Below, piece after piece: positions 12,779 to 27,669 of a stretch of DNA of 64,000 nucleotides (its first letter is position 1; every line of letters begins with the position of its first letter). The notes below the pieces were generated by a model that saw only the letters and a list, made by a program, of their open reading frames with translations, had not been told where the DNA came from and made no database searches. The translations under genes and the position numbers were made by a program. Origin of the DNA: Ursus arctos (taxonomy: Eukaryota; Chordata; Mammalia; Carnivora; Ursidae); assembly GCF_023065955.2 (NCBI RefSeq), contig NW_026623067.1:57048444-57112443 (forward strand). The letters run 5' to 3'.

Positions 12779-14689
12779 TGGACAAGACAAGTAGGTAGTA
12801 GGCTTAGAGAAGGAAATAGGATAAAGCTGGAAGAGCAACTAGACTGTGAAGAGAGCCCAGACAGGAAATTCAGAGTATCTCTATGGGGATAACTAGAAAA
12901 AAATGCTTAAGATAGCAACAAGACTTCATGGAAGAAGAGTTGCAGATACTCATTTATTTAACAGGCAATTATTGAACACTTATTGTATGCAGGGTAGTTT
13001 TTAGGCCCTTTGCTAATTATTGTTTTATTAGACAAGGTTGACTCAAAATGTAGATAATCTCACAATTTGATATTATCACAAAGCTAGGCCACATGTGATC
13101 AATGTAACCTGAGTGATACAAACTAACTGCTACTAGTGTGCTAGTCAGAGGAGTATTACTGGTTGGAGTGATCTGAAATGGGATTATGGAGTCTGGACAC
13201 TTAATATGTGGCAGACTTTTAAAGGGAAAGGAATGAATGCCCAGGGCAAGAGCAGGGCCCTGTTTACAGAGGAAATACACTTAATACTCGTTAAGCAAAA
13301 TGAATGAGCCAGGAAAGATAATTCCATAAATGTAGGGTTTCCGTTAGGGATTAGTGATATCAGGCTGGAAAATTAGGTTGGAACCAAATTATATAAACAG
13401 TCTGGTCTACCCTTAAAATACAATAGCATCAAGAACAGGACTGAGCCACAAGGGGTGGGGAGGTTGGATAACCATTTTATTCCTCTTCTAACTTCTAATC
13501 TGGTAAATGATAGTGGACCTACTGATGAATGTCAGAACCTATGAGTCACAAAGTTTTATCACCTCAATAAAGAAAGTTTATTTGGACAGATGTCTCACAG
13601 AGTTATAAAATAAAGTGGATGATAACATCCATACTTTGATTTTACCACTGGGAATTGTTAATCCAAGGAGCCATACACATAACTTGTAAAATACAAGCAA
13701 TATCTAGTATCTTAATTAAAAAAGGAGCTTGATTCTGTTAGGAAAACCAAGAATATGACTTCAAGTTAGATCTATGACATTAATGAATTTGACTAAGGTC
13801 AAATACCTTATTTTAAACCACTGATTACAATTCCGAAATGAAAGCAGGATTCTGATTTGAAATCCATTAATGATATTTTTTCTTCTTTTAAGATTGCTAT
13901 AAACAAAATTTGAATATGGATGTCAGAAACGAAAATAGAAAACAGGTTAGAGCTTGACCCAGGATTATATTTTGTAGGACAGAGAAAGGGAAGACACAAG
14001 AATGTGGAGGGAGAAACAACAGGCCTTGCTGACACGGATAAAAAAATAAACAAAAGATGTTAGGATATTACATCATAAAGAACAAAAGAAAGGAGTGGCA
14101 ATTTGAGAGAGTACATGTATCTAACTATATGGCAGCTCTTTTATTTTCAATGAACCGAAAAGATATTGGATCTGGCAAATCAGATATACATATTGCTTCC
14201 TCCTATTTCTAAGACCCACACCTTTCTTGTCTGACCTGCTCCTAATGTGTCAAGGAAGTGGGTATCTCTATCAGCTTCCCTCAAGGACCACTAGATGTAA
14301 TATACACACAACTGCCCTAACTCCTAACCCTAATATAGGAGTTGAATAGCACCTTTCCCAAGGCCAGGATTTGAATGGAGGTGGAGTTCCCCGAAGTGCT
14401 TTTTCGTGTTCTATGTATCTGCTGTTGACCAGTTTGTAGTTATAGGCAGAGAAATCAATGACAAGGAAAACGTTACTGAGCTACAGAAGAGACAGCAATA
14501 CAGAAGGAACCAGAAATGTGCTATGTGTTACCGCAAGGTTCGTGAACCTTTCTTCATAGAAAAAAACATGCTGAATTTTATGACAAAGGGGACCCCAAAC
14601 CTTCCCAAACTGTGACTCAGAACTCTAGGGAAAGCCATCAAGAAAGTGGTGCCCCTTTGCACCTTTACAATGCTTTTAACCTTTCAGAA

Positions 14690-14865
14690 CATTTCTACAC
14701 GTAAGTGATTTCTATACAACTTTCTATCTTTATTTTAAAGATGAGAAAACTGAGGTCAGCAAGGCTAAGTGACCTGATCAGGATAAGACTATCGTCATTT
14801 TTGGAGAACACAGGGAAATTTCACTTCCAGTCTAGGGCTTACTATCAACCACACTACTTCCCTAC
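14690..14865 (-). repeat. MIR fragment, minus
   Basis: The reverse MIR core is recognisable as AAAGATGAGAAAACTGAGGT followed by AAGGCTAAGTGACCTGATCA. Confidence 0.65.
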
Positions 14866-16979
14866 TCTGTTTCACAATGAAATTTATTTGAAACTGCCTA
14901 AAAAATGTATCCCTACTTATTAAATGGGTTCAGATAATGTATAAACAAAAGAAGACAATGTATACACAGTCAGGATTTTAAGTGGCATTAATCTGCTACA
15001 GACTTTGTTCCATCACTCATTCAACAAACATTTATTGAGGGTCAGCTATGTTCCAGGCACGGATAAGTGCTGGGAATACAAAATCAAATAAGACAGAATC
15101 ATTATCTTCAAAAAATTCACCTTGGATTGCTGGTTCTCCAGAAATGCATTTTGTTCAAAGTCAAAAGTGCCTGCAGTCAAAATCAAATTTACTGCTGCCA
15201 AATAAGCAGATATCAAAACAAATTAAAAAGAATCTGTACTATCTTGCAATAAGATATCAAGACTTTTTAAAACAATGTGCGTTCAAACTCTGCTTTCCAA
15301 ATAAATATCCAGGTGAACTATGTCAATCACTATAAAATATTTGGCCAAAAAGATTTCACAGTAGAGGCCAAACTACTATCTAAAAAGAAAGGTAGTATTT
15401 AGAAATGGAGAGGGGGGTGAGAGAGAGCGATCTAGAGGCATTAAAAACTACTTCTGCATGACTCCCAACCTCAAAAGCAGCCTCAGCAGCTTTCCTACTT
15501 GGTTTGAAATCTGTATTGAATCCACAGACTTGAGAGTTAACTCTGCTTCTATAGCAGAGAAAGACCACACTAAAAAATATAAAAATTAAAATTAAAAAAA
15601 ATTGAAAAGCCAACTCCTTAAAGTATGGTAAAATCACAGAATTATAAACATGATAAATTTAATTTATTATAGGACTATATCCACAATGTAACCTTACTCT
15701 CAAAATCCTTTTTCTTTCAATCTTCTAAAAGCCCAGACGCTTATACTAACAAATCAAAAGCAAATAGTAGGCACCTTTTGCCTTTTCCTTAAAAAGATAT
15801 TATTATTCTCTTTGTACTGTTGATTATTTCTGAATAGGAAGTATTTTGGCACACAAGGGAAGGTGATATGAACATGCCAGAAATATGAGAGTACTTTCAC
15901 GAGGATGAAACATATCACCACAATTTAATGACAATATAAATTTAATCTGCCTGAATGTTTGTGGAGTTAACAAATAACATTTTTAAGAGATGGTGTGATA
16001 TAGGATATAAGTGTTCTTTCAGGCTGAGAGGAAGAACCTCAAACTTCAAAAGATCTAAGATCAACTGAGCTGTCACTCACTAGCTGTTTTGACTTTGGAA
16101 ATGTTTCTCCTCTGGCTGACTTCCTTCAGACACAAAAGAAGGGCAAGAACAATACCTGCCCTTTCAGTTTTGCAAGCTTTTTCAAGAGGATGATAAACAA
16201 CGAGATGATGATGTACTTTTGGACAGATACAACTAATTATTATTATTTGACCTTCACCATGATGACCCACAGTGTCAGTCCAACTGATGGGTGGTCAAAT
16301 GGACTTTCAAGAGGTTTATTAACTCTCATCCCAATCTGACTGGGCATCCTGAAGGCAGGGAGTTATTTAGTGTGAACAGCCACTTGTACTCCCACTTAAG
16401 GAAGCACTTATTGAGGGAATGATGCAATTACCCAGCTCTGGGGCTAAAAGCTCAGATGGGGAGGAGGAGGCAAGGGAAGCAATATGCATCTGGGCTTTCC
16501 TGGTAATTCTTTCACTGACTACATTATTTATATGATACAGTATAATTCAAGATTGTTATGATTGTTATGATTGTAAAGTGGTTCATTCTGAGTGCTGCCC
16601 AAAGGTGTGGACAGAGACAAAACCCAGCCCTAGCAAATGTGTAATCAGGTACAAGGTTGCATCTTTCAGAAAAAGGTACTTTTCCCCTAATTTATCTGTC
16701 TAGAAGAGACAATTTTTCTTGTTCACATAAACATGCCGTAAAGGCTATTTGATATTTGAGGCCCTGATCACCTATCTCAGACATTCAACCATCATTTGAG
16801 CCTCCCCACTACAGAAAGGGATATATATACACTATATATCCAAATAAGGTATTTGAAAAATATTTCTAACAATTAACAAGGCTGTTAAGCATAGGAGAAA
16901 GGGAAATAGTGGAGACTGAGTGAAGGGGTTGACAGAACTGTGAGCTTTTACTCAGATATTAAAACATATTCAGAAGCTA

Positions 16980-17610
16980 AGATGACTAAAACAAACGTGA
17001 TGCTATTGGATGAAAAAGCAGATCAGTGGAATAGCAAGTTCAGAGACAGACCCAAACTCAAACAAGAGATTAGTATATGATAAAGCAGCATAAATTATCA
17101 GCAGGCAAAGGAGGTATTATTTTAAAAATGACATTAGGATAACTGGTGAGCCTTTTTTTTTTTTAATATGGGTACGTCTACATGTGGATCTGTACTTCAC
17201 ATAATTAAACCAAAATAAACTCCAGATGAACTGTATATTTACATGTTAATACATTCACTGAAGAAAAATATGGGGGAATTTCTTGCGATGGAGAATGTCA
17301 TTCTTAGATGAATGGAAAAGCCATAAAAGAAAAGATTGATAAATTCAAGTACATTAAAAAAAAAAAAAGTCTACGCAGCAAAAACTACCATAAAGCAAAA
17401 AATTTACAAAAACAAAAAGAAATGAGAAAAATAAAAATATTCATCATTCAAAGCTATTCCCTAACCATTGAGAGGTCCTACAAATTAATAAAAGACCAAC
17501 AATGCAGTAGAAAGACAGGATAAAAGATAAAGTTCAAAGAAATACAAATGACTGTTAAGCATGTAAGAACATGTCAACATCACCAATAATGAAAAATACA
17601 AAACAAAATT
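16980..17610 (+). mobile_element. Old L1 fragment, plus (distal ORF2)
   Basis: Resembles the distal ORF2 of old L1s, with GATCAGTGGAATAGCAAGTT, AAAAGATTGATAAATTC and poly(A)-rich stretches; all frames are broken. It lies 5' of a more proximal ORF2 fragment, so it is probably a separate insertion. Confidence 0.5.
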
Positions 17611-17639
17611 ATACTGAGAAGACCTACATCTGTTCAAAA

Positions 17640-19440
17640 ATATGAATTTCCAATTAAAATCTTCTTAAGAAGAAAACTCCAGGCCCATCCAGATGACTTC
17701 ACTGATGAGTGCTATCAAATATTGAAGAAATAGTATAAATCTTATGCAAAATTTTGGAAAATAACAGGAGAGAACACTTCCTAAAACATTTTATGACATC
17801 ACATAATCCTGATGCCAAAACCACACAAGGATGTTATAAGCAAAAAATTTAGAGATCGGTATTATCAACAACACAGACACAAATATCTTTGACAAATATT
17901 GACAAATTTACTTTCAAGAATTTTTATAACAGAATGGAGAAAAGCAGCTGGTTCCGCTATTATAATTCACTGTTATAACAGGAGTTCACATATGATATCA
18001 TATGATTACCTTTATCTTTGCAGAAATAATATTTAACAGAATTTAGATTCAATCATGATAAAAACTGTCAGGAAACTAGGAATAAAAGTGAACTTCCTCA
18101 ACCTGATAAAGGGCATCTATGAAAAACCTACCGCTAACATCATTCCTAAAGGTGAAACGATAAATTACTTTCCGCCAAGACTGGGAACAAAGGAAAGATA
18201 CCTCCCCCTCTCCTTTTATTGAACATTTATTGGAAGTCCTGGCTAGCGCAATAGGTCAAGAAAAAAATTAAAAGGCCTAAAATTTAGGAGGATATAAAAT
18301 GTATAGACAATACGACTGGATATATAGAAAACATTAAACAATCTACAAACAACTACTAGAATTAATGAGTGAATTTATCAAGGTCTCAGGATACAAGGTC
18401 ATGAGACAAAAATCAGCTGTATTTCCAGCAAACTTGGAAAATAAAAATTATTTAATTAATTAACTAATTATTTTTTAGAGAAAGAGAGAGTGTGTGTGTG
18501 TGTGTCCATGCACAGGCAGGAGGAGGGACAGAGGTAGAGGGAGAGAGATAATTTTAAGCAGGCTCCACACCTAGCATGGAGCCCAACTCAGGGATCAATC
18601 TCATGACCCTGAGATCATGACCTGAGGTGAAATCAAGAATGGACACTTAACCAAATGAGAAAATAAAATTTAGAAAAATAACTTCATTTACAGTAACATC
18701 AAAACCCCTATAATATTTAGTAATAAATTTGACAAAAGACTTGCAAGATCCCTACAATGATATTTATAAAACATTGCTGAGAGAAAAACGACCTAATAAA
18801 TAAACAAATAAATAATACTTTATGACATCATATAAGGTCCCAATTAAGATGCCAATTTTTTAAAAATTTATCTATAGATTTAATAATAACCCAATCAGAA
18901 TCCCAGTAGGCCTGTTTAAGGAAAACTGACAATCTCATTCCAAAATGTGTATGGGAGGGTTAAAGGACCTAGAATAACAGAGTAACATTTGAAAAGAACA
19001 AAGGTGAAGGACTTACACTATCTGGCTTCAAGACTTAAAGCAGTAAGAGTATAGTATTGCATTAGGACAGACCAATGAATGGAAAACAACATAGAAAGCA
19101 GGCACATCCATAAGGAAAAAAAAGAACATCAACACTTACATCACATCCAAGAACTGGTTTGAGATACAAAATTAAATTGAGACATAAAATCTAAAACAAT
19201 GACATTTTAAAGAAGAAAACAGATTATCTAGGACTAAGGGGTAGGCAATAACTACTTAGGACACAGAAAACAATAACCATAAAATGAAAGACAGCTAGAT
19301 CCGATTTCATCAAAATTAAAAACTACTTATCAAAACATCCCATTAGGAAAGTAAATAGAAAAGCCTTATATCAGGAGAAAATATCTGCAAAACAGATAGA
19401 CAACAAAAAAATACTGAGAATCAGATTTCTCACTGCCAGA
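17640..19440 (+). mobile_element. Old L1 ORF2 fragment, plus
   Basis: Degraded ORF2 sequence with phrases such as CTTCACTGATGAGTGCTATC, TTGGAAGTCCTGGCTAGCGC, GATACAAGGTCATGAGACA and ACACTATCTGGCTTCAAGAC, in coding order on the plus strand. An older can-SINE splits it at 18450-18655. Confidence 0.75.
18450..18655 (-). mobile_element. can-SINE (old), minus, nested in L1
   Basis: Antisense SINEC with the GA/GT-rich linker, GATCATGACCTGAGGTGAAA and ACACTTAACC. The terminal GCCACCCAGG block has decayed. Confidence 0.75.
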
Positions 19441-19549
19441 AGAGAATTACAAAATTAGGGAAAGGGCAGGTCTAAAAGGAAAACTGAAGTGTTAGAGTGG
19501 CATTAGCAGGCATTAGCAAGAAGATGGTTTAAAATACATATATTTCTAT

Positions 19550-20650
19550 ATACAAAATTAAACATAATATATATAAAAATATAATCCACATGAATGGATA
19601 GACTGATTTGCTAGCTCTGTCCACTTAGAAAGTCTGGGGAAAATAATACCCCCATACAGAGCATACCCTATAAGCAGATTTTGACTTTTGAATGCCATTC
19701 TCCTCAAAAAAGAACTAGGGCTCTTTGGAAACATGGCTTGTTCCAGGGCTGGGGCAGGTAAAGTGTAAGATGACACTGAAAGATCTTTTTTGTCTAGAAA
19801 ATAAGAAAATGCTCAATGAAGGATGGGGCATACCAAAACAATGCAAGAAACAGGATCTCCTACCAAATAGGGAACATTTTGAGCATCAAAATAAGTAATG
19901 TATTATAACTTACTGAATAAAATCAAGTCATGAGTCCTTATGATAAAAATTAATGAATAAATAAGTGAGGAAGGACGAGAACTTTTTACAAGTGGAACAT
20001 GAACTAAAATATAGAAGGAATGGTGCAATTAGAAAATCATCAAAGGATGCCAATATTAGTAGGCGAAAGTTTGATGAGGAATAGAATATTTCATAATCTC
20101 AAAGTGCCTCCTTATACATTATTTACTAATTACAAAGAGACAACAGAATTTATAGTGGCCCAATCTGGTAGATACCACCTTAATAAGGTGATCAAAATTA
20201 ACATCACCAATATTGGAATAAATCATCAATATGCATTTCCTGATAATGATACATTGAGAATGCAGCATCACTTCTGTTGTACTGCTGTCCACAAACTCCT
20301 TCCTTCCTAGGAAGTATCAGGGAATCCTAACTGGCCTATACTTCTAAAAAAAAATGTCAAGGTCAAGAAACACACATGCACATATACACACTAAAGCTAA
20401 GAAACTGTCTCAAATTAAAGGAGACTGAAGAGATATGACAACTAAATATAATGTACGACCCTAGTTAGGATCCTAGGCTAGAAAAAAAAATAATAACACC
20501 CATAAAGAACATTAATGAGGCAACTGACAAAATGTACTGAATAGGGATTACTATTAGATCATACTACTGTAGTACTGTTAAATGTTCTGATTTTAATCAT
20601 TGCGTAGTAGTTATGTAGGAGAAATGCCTAAATAAAAGGTCAACTTATCA
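19550..20650 (+). mobile_element. L1-like 3' tail sequence, copy A
   Basis: Shares ordered blocks with 46740-47750 (GTTCCAGGGCTGGGGCAGG; GATCAAAATTAACATCACCA), indicating the same old LINE 3' region. The distal part (ATGTCAAGGTCAAGAAACAC … GAGATATGACAACTAAATAT) fits old L1 3' UTRs. Subfamily is not assigned. Confidence 0.45.
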
Positions 20651-21005
20651 GTATTAATAAATAGTATCTGTGTAAATTGGGTGTCTACCAGTTAACAAGG
20701 CCATTTTTCTTCTTCTGGGACCTCTAAAAAACGAGCACATGCCACCATTTTGCTGCTATCCAGCATTTGCTACAGGGCTGATGAAATTCCTCTCTATGCT
20801 CATCATGGGATACAGAACAGCCATCCAATGGACTGTTCCTCCTCAAGCTCCAAGGCGCCGAATCAGAGAGCTCAGGAGCTGGTTTACGTGTTAATCTTTA
20901 CTTTTTTCCCAACAAAACAAAAGAGTAAGGATAGATGAAATGATACACTGGGATTTTTTTCTCTGAAAATTTTAAGGGCAGGAGAAAATAAGTGAGGGTA
21001 CTGAT

Positions 21006-21165
21006 CAAAGGTTGGCAAACTAGGGCCTATGGACCACATCTGGCCTGCCGCCTGTTTCTGTACAGCTTCTGAGCTAAAAAAAAGTTGTTTTTTTAAAGGA
21101 CTATATACAGAAAAGAGCCATATTAGGCCCAAGATTGTTATCCTTACAAAGTGGGTAGTTATCTG
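21006..21165 (+). mobile_element. hAT-type DNA transposon remnant
   Basis: Begins AAGGTTGGCAAACTAGGGCC and continues TGGCCTGCCGCCTGTTTCTG, a well-known mammalian non-autonomous DNA transposon end; the other terminal repeat is truncated. Confidence 0.6.
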
Positions 21166-21419
21166 TCCCAAACATATTACTCTTTCTTGCCAAAGTAGAC
21201 TCTGATGCAAGCGGGGCCAGTCCTACCTCAAGATTTTTCAAGGAGGAAGTGAGAAGGAATTAGCCTCAAATTTGTTCAAATAAATTTTTTAACAAATGTA
21301 AAAATGGACTTTTAGTGTGCGTGTGTGGTAGGAGAAGAGATTAAATGCAGCTGAAGTCCCCAATATACATCTCCTGATGTTATTCCTACATCTCACCATT
21401 CTTCAGATGTAAATAAGTT

Positions 21420-22190
21420 CCTGAATTTTCTTTTTTTCATTGTTAAGCATGTTTTTACACTCTTATATTTTATACATGTATCCACATAAACATATACGCC
21501 ACCACATTGCTTTGTATGTTTTCAAACTACATAAACGTTACACTGTATGTATGATTCTTCACCATGCTTTTTTCCACTCATTACGTTTTTGAGATGCCCA
21601 AGCTGACATGTATGGCTTTAATTCATTCTTTCTCTCTGTTGTCTGGAATTCCATTGTATGAGTCTGGCCTTTGGCTTCTCTTTTAATTTGTTAATGGTAC
21701 TAATTTAATTTGTTCATTTGTTAATGGTTTGTTAATTTGTGATATGTAACTTAGTGCATTAAAATTTATCAAAAAAAAAATCTATCCATCTTTTACCAGT
21801 TGTTTGTGTCTTGTTCAAAAAAAATCCTCCACAATATCATACAAATATTAATATTTTCCTAAAAGTTTTACATTTTTGTCATTTAAGTTTTCAACCTAAG
21901 CAAAATGTGTGTGTACATGTGTGTTTTGAGGTAGGAATTAATTTTTTTTCCATATAATCAATTGTCCAAGTACCATTTATTAACTAATCTATTCTTTCTC
22001 TTTTGATGTATAAACCACCTCTCGTTTCCATATGTGTACATATTCATTTCTGGGCAAGACAGCATCTCATTTTTGTTTACCATCACTTTCTAAGTCATGT
22101 TATCTATCTGGTAGACCAATAATTTCATCTCAGTCTTTTTAAAAGTGTCTCAGTTATTCTTGGCCATTTATCTTTCATTTGCATCTCAGG
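21420..22190 (-). mobile_element. Possible old L1 3' region, minus
   Basis: AT-rich sequence resembles reversed L1M 3' regions (GAATTCCATTGTATGAGTCT, CAATTGTCCAAGTACCATTT). The match is weak. Confidence 0.35.
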
Positions 22191-23129
22191 ATCATCTTCT
22201 CTGGTTCCACAAAAAAATTCCGCCAGATTTTGGTTGGACTTGCATTGGTTGTATAAAAGAAATCTGAGAGTTAGTGTCAACGAGTTTAAAACAAATTAAA
22301 TGAAAAGATGTAGTTGAAAGCCCAGTAGGAAATACACTAAAAATAAAGTGATTTAAAAAAAAATATAAATTGCAGCCCAGTTTTCCATAAAGTAGGCCAC
22401 ACAAATAGGAATTCTTACTGAGTTTCTACATCTGGGGGGAAAAACAATAAAATAAAATAAATGGTGGGGAATGCTGACAGCATTAAACATCTTTAGACAT
22501 TCTGAGCTGCTCTGTGTACTCAAAATATCAGAGCTAAACTCACTAGAAGGAGTCCCTCAATTTCTATTTCAACTGTTTAAATATTTTTCTGTCATGCTCC
22601 CAGCCCTCAGAACAGACCTCTCCTTTCAGTTCTAATCTACATTTTGATAACTGATTCAGTAACATCTTATCAGAGACCAGTTCTGATGCAGGTTGTTCTT
22701 ATAACCAGCAATCACCTGCTTTGGGCTTCTTCCATTGCACCACAGCTGGGACACAGATGACTTTCTGCTGCCCCCTTCTGGTTTTTGGCCACTGTAAGCT
22801 TAGCAATATGGGTATATACATGACACCTTCAATGAGTTATCTTTTAGGGTTAGGCAGCGTCTCCCCACTTTGTGATAGCCTTTCCATCTGAATGTTATAC
22901 TATGAGTGTTCATAAGCATTTATTTCTCCCTATCCCTGAGTCCTGATACTCTCTGTACTTTGATGCCCCAGGTGGAGGTGGTGACAATGGTGGGGGGCTA
23001 TTAGTCTTAGTAACCAAAATTAGAGTTCAAAAGACATTTTCCCTAAGGAGAGAAGTATGGGGAAGGAATAGTCCTTGCTCTTCAAGACATTACATTGTAA
23101 TACGCAGATAATATTAAAGTTAAAATTTA

Positions 23130-23365
23130 CTGAGTACTGACCTACTCTGTCCCAAGACTGTTCTAAGGATCTTACATATTAATTTAAGTCTCATAACTAT
23201 CCTAAAGCACAGGCACTATATTAATCCCCATGTTAATGATGAGGAAACTGAGGGACAGAGAATATAAGTAAATCATATAGCTAAAAGATGGCACATCTGG
23301 GATTCAAATCTAGACAGAGTGGCTCCAGAGGCCATGCTCTTATCTACTATACTATACCACTTCTC
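23130..23365 (-). repeat. MIR, minus
   Basis: Long antisense MIR: AATCCCCATGTTAATGATGA, GGAAACTGAGGGACAGAGA, GGGATTCAAATCTAGACAGA and CCATGCTCTTATCTACTATA appear in the correct order. It reaches the following SINE target site. Confidence 0.85.
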
Positions 23366-23397
23366 AAGTAAAGAAAAAATAAGAAATACATATTTCT

Positions 23398-23596
23398 TTT
23401 TTTTTTTAAAGATTTTATTTATTTATTTGACAGAGATAGAGACAGCCAGCGAGAGAGGGAACACAAGCAGGGGGAGTGGGAGAGGAAGAAGCAGGCTCAT
23501 AGCGGAGGAGCCTGATGTGGGGCTCGATCCCATAACGCCGGGATCACGCCCTGAGCCGAAGGCAGACGCTTAACCGCTGTGCCACCCAAGCGCCCC
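23398..23596 (-). mobile_element. can-SINE (young), minus
   Basis: Full-length with poly(T), AAAGATTTTATTTATTTATT, CAGCGAGAGAGGGAACACAA linker and reversed head. A perfect 17-bp target duplication AAGAAATACATATTTCT lies at 23381-23397 and 23597-23613. Confidence 0.97.
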
Positions 23597-26419
23597 AAGA
23601 AATACATATTTCTGACTAGTCAAAAGAAAAAAAAAAAAACAAATAAGCACCACTGAGTAGATAAAAGAAAATTCTGTAGCAGAGGGTCAGAGAGATCACA
23701 TGCAAATGGTGAAAATCAGGGCAAGTTTTATGGATATAGCAGAATTTGGGACAGCTCTTAAAAGACAGGTTGCATTTTATCAGAAGGAGATGAGGAGAAG
23801 GGCAAAGATAAGGGAAACATTAGCCACATTCAGAGAATAGCAGTCCATTCTGGCTGGAGTCTGAAAGCTCTGTGAAAGTGTGCCATCTGTGTTAACTGAT
23901 AGTACCTGCTATTATCTTAGCAAAGGAAGGACTATAATCAGCTATATATATATATGAGATCCACAAATTTCTCATTTTAACAAATAATTTCAGTGTTCTT
24001 CAAAACTATCAAAATTCTGCCTGGCTTTCATGAATGAAGACAAATGGCCAATGTGAATTTCAGCTCTTGGTAGCATCCATCACTGAGCCATGTAACAGCC
24101 AGTGTGTCATAAATATACCGCTGTACTGGCCTGGAATTGGAAGGCCTGGTTTTATGTCCCAACCCTGGCCATTACTGGTACCCCTGGTCTTAAAACCAGC
24201 ATTGCTATTAAAAAGAAAAAGAGAATAGATCTCAAAATATAAAGTCTTAAAAAAAAAAACTGGAAATCTATCATGAAAATGACTGCAGCATGAGCACTAA
24301 AGAGAATTCACATCAAATACTTCTAGTTCCTCAAGTGTCCTCTTGCCTAGACACACAGCATCCAAAAATACTTAGGAATTCACTTGCCATTGGCCTCAAA
24401 ACTCATTATGAAATCAGCTGAAATTTCAATTTTCACAAAGGTTCTCTTGAAGCTTCTGTTTATCTGCTCATCTCTCCCTTAAATACTGTACCAGCTCCTG
24501 AAAAGATTTCTTAATTATCTAAATCAAACTGCCTTACATGCAAAATCGTGCTGAAGACTCTCCGTTTAATAAACACTAAGACATTATCGTTATGCTTTTC
24601 TCTTGGCCCTACAGCTATAATTTCTGCTACCTCGATAATGACTTCGCAGTTATGAAAACAGCCAAGAAAATTATTTTTTTTAGATCAAAGGACTTTATAC
24701 TGTGGAAAAAAACAACTTGGGATATATCTTTTTATATGAAACTGTAGACGATTTTTAGGTTTAATTCAGAGGGTTCATCAGCTATCAAAATAGATCTATT
24801 TTAGCTCTCTCCTTTTAAATCCCATGTATATGCAAGGCATCAAAAAAGGTGCTCTGTGGGCTCTCCAGAAAAAGATAATAGGAAAATATCAAATACATGT
24901 AAAAACAATCCAGCTCCCTGGAAAACAAGAGTGAATACCCAACTTTCATACCAAGAAACTTACTAAAAGTATTTATAAATGAGATAGTAAATGAAGCCTG
25001 TCACCCAAATCCAGATGAGATTAAGAGATCCCCTTACACTTTGTTGTTCACTTACATCCATTAGTTCTTCTTGTGATAGTCACAGTTAATGCGGCTGAAA
25101 CTTCAACTCCAGTGTTTAAATAAAGTTCTGAGTAAGAAAATAAAGACTGGAATCTCAGGCTTTCAAAGTCAGGTTTCTGGTGATAAGGTCTAGCTTCTAG
25201 ACCAGTGAGACTGAGAAACAGAATTTTAGCTATGTATCGTGCCTTAGGAAGCATCTAAGATCATTTGCTCATCTAGGAAGCTGATGTCCAGAGAGTTCAT
25301 TAACTGGCTGCAAGTTACAGATCAAAGTGGAAACTAATTTGGTCCTAAAAATCCATGTCATCTATTTCCTGCCATCCTGATTCCGTCAGTGTTTTTCAGC
25401 CCCCCCCCTTTTTTTTCATGATTATGCATTTTTTTTTACAGTTGTATCTCTGTAAATGGTAGGTTTCTTCTGGATTTAATTAATTTTATGTCACTCCATA
25501 ATGAGGTACTGAAGTATCCACTGAGTCTTTATCTTCTGCTTTATTACCTAGACTGCCTTAGGACAAAGAACTGGCACAATGAGAGAGACTGGTCTAACTG
25601 ATGAGCCTCTCTATTGGAAGTGAGGCCTTCACCTGCTTGGATTTGTCACATGGCTCTAAGGATATTGCTGTCTTCCCAAGTCTCAATTTCACAGATCCTG
25701 AGAGTTATAAGTCTTCAGACACTGCCTATTTTAAAATTTCCCAGCTGGCACCAGGACATCAGGAAGACCCTAATGTAGGCATGTTTTGGCAGCTGTTCTC
25801 TCTCTAAAGGTCTGTGACCAGTTCCTCTCAAACAGCTCACATGTGGTAAAGAGGTGTAAGATGTGACTCAGCAAACTTAGAAATGTGTATGTATACGATG
25901 AAAAGACAAAAGAAAAACCCACCACCTTGCTGTCTTCTAAATCTGCTTTCAGTTCAAAACTTCCATCAGTGGACTAGCCATTTTCTCATTAACTGAGGTT
26001 CAATTTTCAGCTCATTTTTGACCCTTTTTGTTTTCTACCTTTATATTCAATCTGTCATTAATCCTGTTGATTGATTTTTTCCCCTCCTATGTGCAAAACA
26101 TTGCTCTCTTCATTTCCATTGTCAACTACCTGGATCAGGCCTTTATCACGTTACACAGACAATTAATTTCCACCCAATATTTTCCCTTTTCAATCCAAAC
26201 TTACTGTTACTAATATTCCTGAAATACCTCTATTATGATACACACTTCTCAAGACTCTACTGATAACTATGTTGAGGTTCTTTATTTTTAAAGAGTAATA
26301 TAGTAAAAAGTAATAAGTAACATATATCTGTGATATGATATTCAGAAGGTACAAAAGAGAATTCAGTCAATAGTCACCCAGGTCCTTTAAAAGAAAAAAA
26401 AGTCACCCAGGTCTCTTCT

Positions 26420-26880
26420 CCCAAAGAAAGCACTATTACCAGTTTTTATGTGTATATACGTATCATTCCAGAGACAGTCTATGCACGTACACACATATAT
26501 CCATGTATGTATAAAAGCACGTATATACATATTGCATATACATAGAATCCACAGTGGTAATGTAACAAAAAGTTCTATACCTTGTTCTTTTCACTGAATG
26601 CACTTTATAACTTGTCCCATCGGAAATATGAATAAAGTTTTCATTCTTTTTAATGCCCTATATTTTACTGTAATTTAATCAGGCCCCTACTGATCAACAT
26701 AATCTTTCAGTTTTTGTCATGGATATTATTTCATAGATGTGTGATGAAGCCAAATACCTAGACGTGAAATTACTGTGTCATAGGGTACATGCATTTGTTA
26801 TTCTGATATATGTTGCCAAAGTTCTCTCTCTACAGAAGTTGTACCAATTTACTTATCTACTAGCAATGTATGATAATGAC
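26420..26880 (-). mobile_element. Old L1 3' region, minus
   Basis: Matches the reversed old-L1 motif order: ATGAATAAAGTTTTCATTCT, GAAATTACTGTGTCATAGGG, ATATGTTGCCAAAGTTCTCT, then GTTGTACCAATTTACTTATC. Confidence 0.6.
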
Positions 26881-27669
26881 AGATTTTAAACTCTCCTTTC
26901 TCCCCTGCCAGCACTCTGTTCCCTCTATGATCTCCTACCTTATTTCTCACTGTTCCCTAATAAGTCCCAGTCTTTCTGGTTAGAGCAGTCCCCTGTCCCC
27001 CATAAAGCCAGTTTTTGCCCTACCCTATTTTGCTCTACCTATACTGCTTCTCCCATCGTGAACATTTGTTCCTGTTCCTTCTACTTGTCCGTTCTTCAAG
27101 GCTATCTCAAACTACGTCCTTTATGAACAACACTTCCTCTTCAGCATGCCCGAAGCATGTTTTCTCTAAAGCACAACTTGTTACATAAATATAATCAATT
27201 TACTCATTTATTATACATTGGGTTTGTGTTGATTTTGAATTATTCCACATATCTAGTTATCTCCAACCAATTTATAATCTTTTTGATTGCAGTAATTATA
27301 TCATATCCTTCCTCTGAACACCCACAGTTCGGGCAAATTAAAAAACACTTCTCTTAAATTTTCTACTAGCTTCAGAACTTCCCTTATAAACAGAACTGAG
27401 AATCATTTGTCTTACAGACATGAAATCTGTCTTCATGTATTGCCATCTCAAATTCTGTCAGGGCAGTTTAACTTTGCCTTCAATGGAAAAAGAATGACTA
27501 CTGACTTTTATAAAATCAATCCCCCTTCATACTCCTTATAATCTTCCCTCTTACTCTTCTTGTTTCTAAATATACAGGAATTCAATGCATATTTCTTGAA
27601 TTGAGTTTGTTCCTAATTTCTGTACATTAACAATGTACGTGTGTGTGCATGTGTGTGTGAACACACACT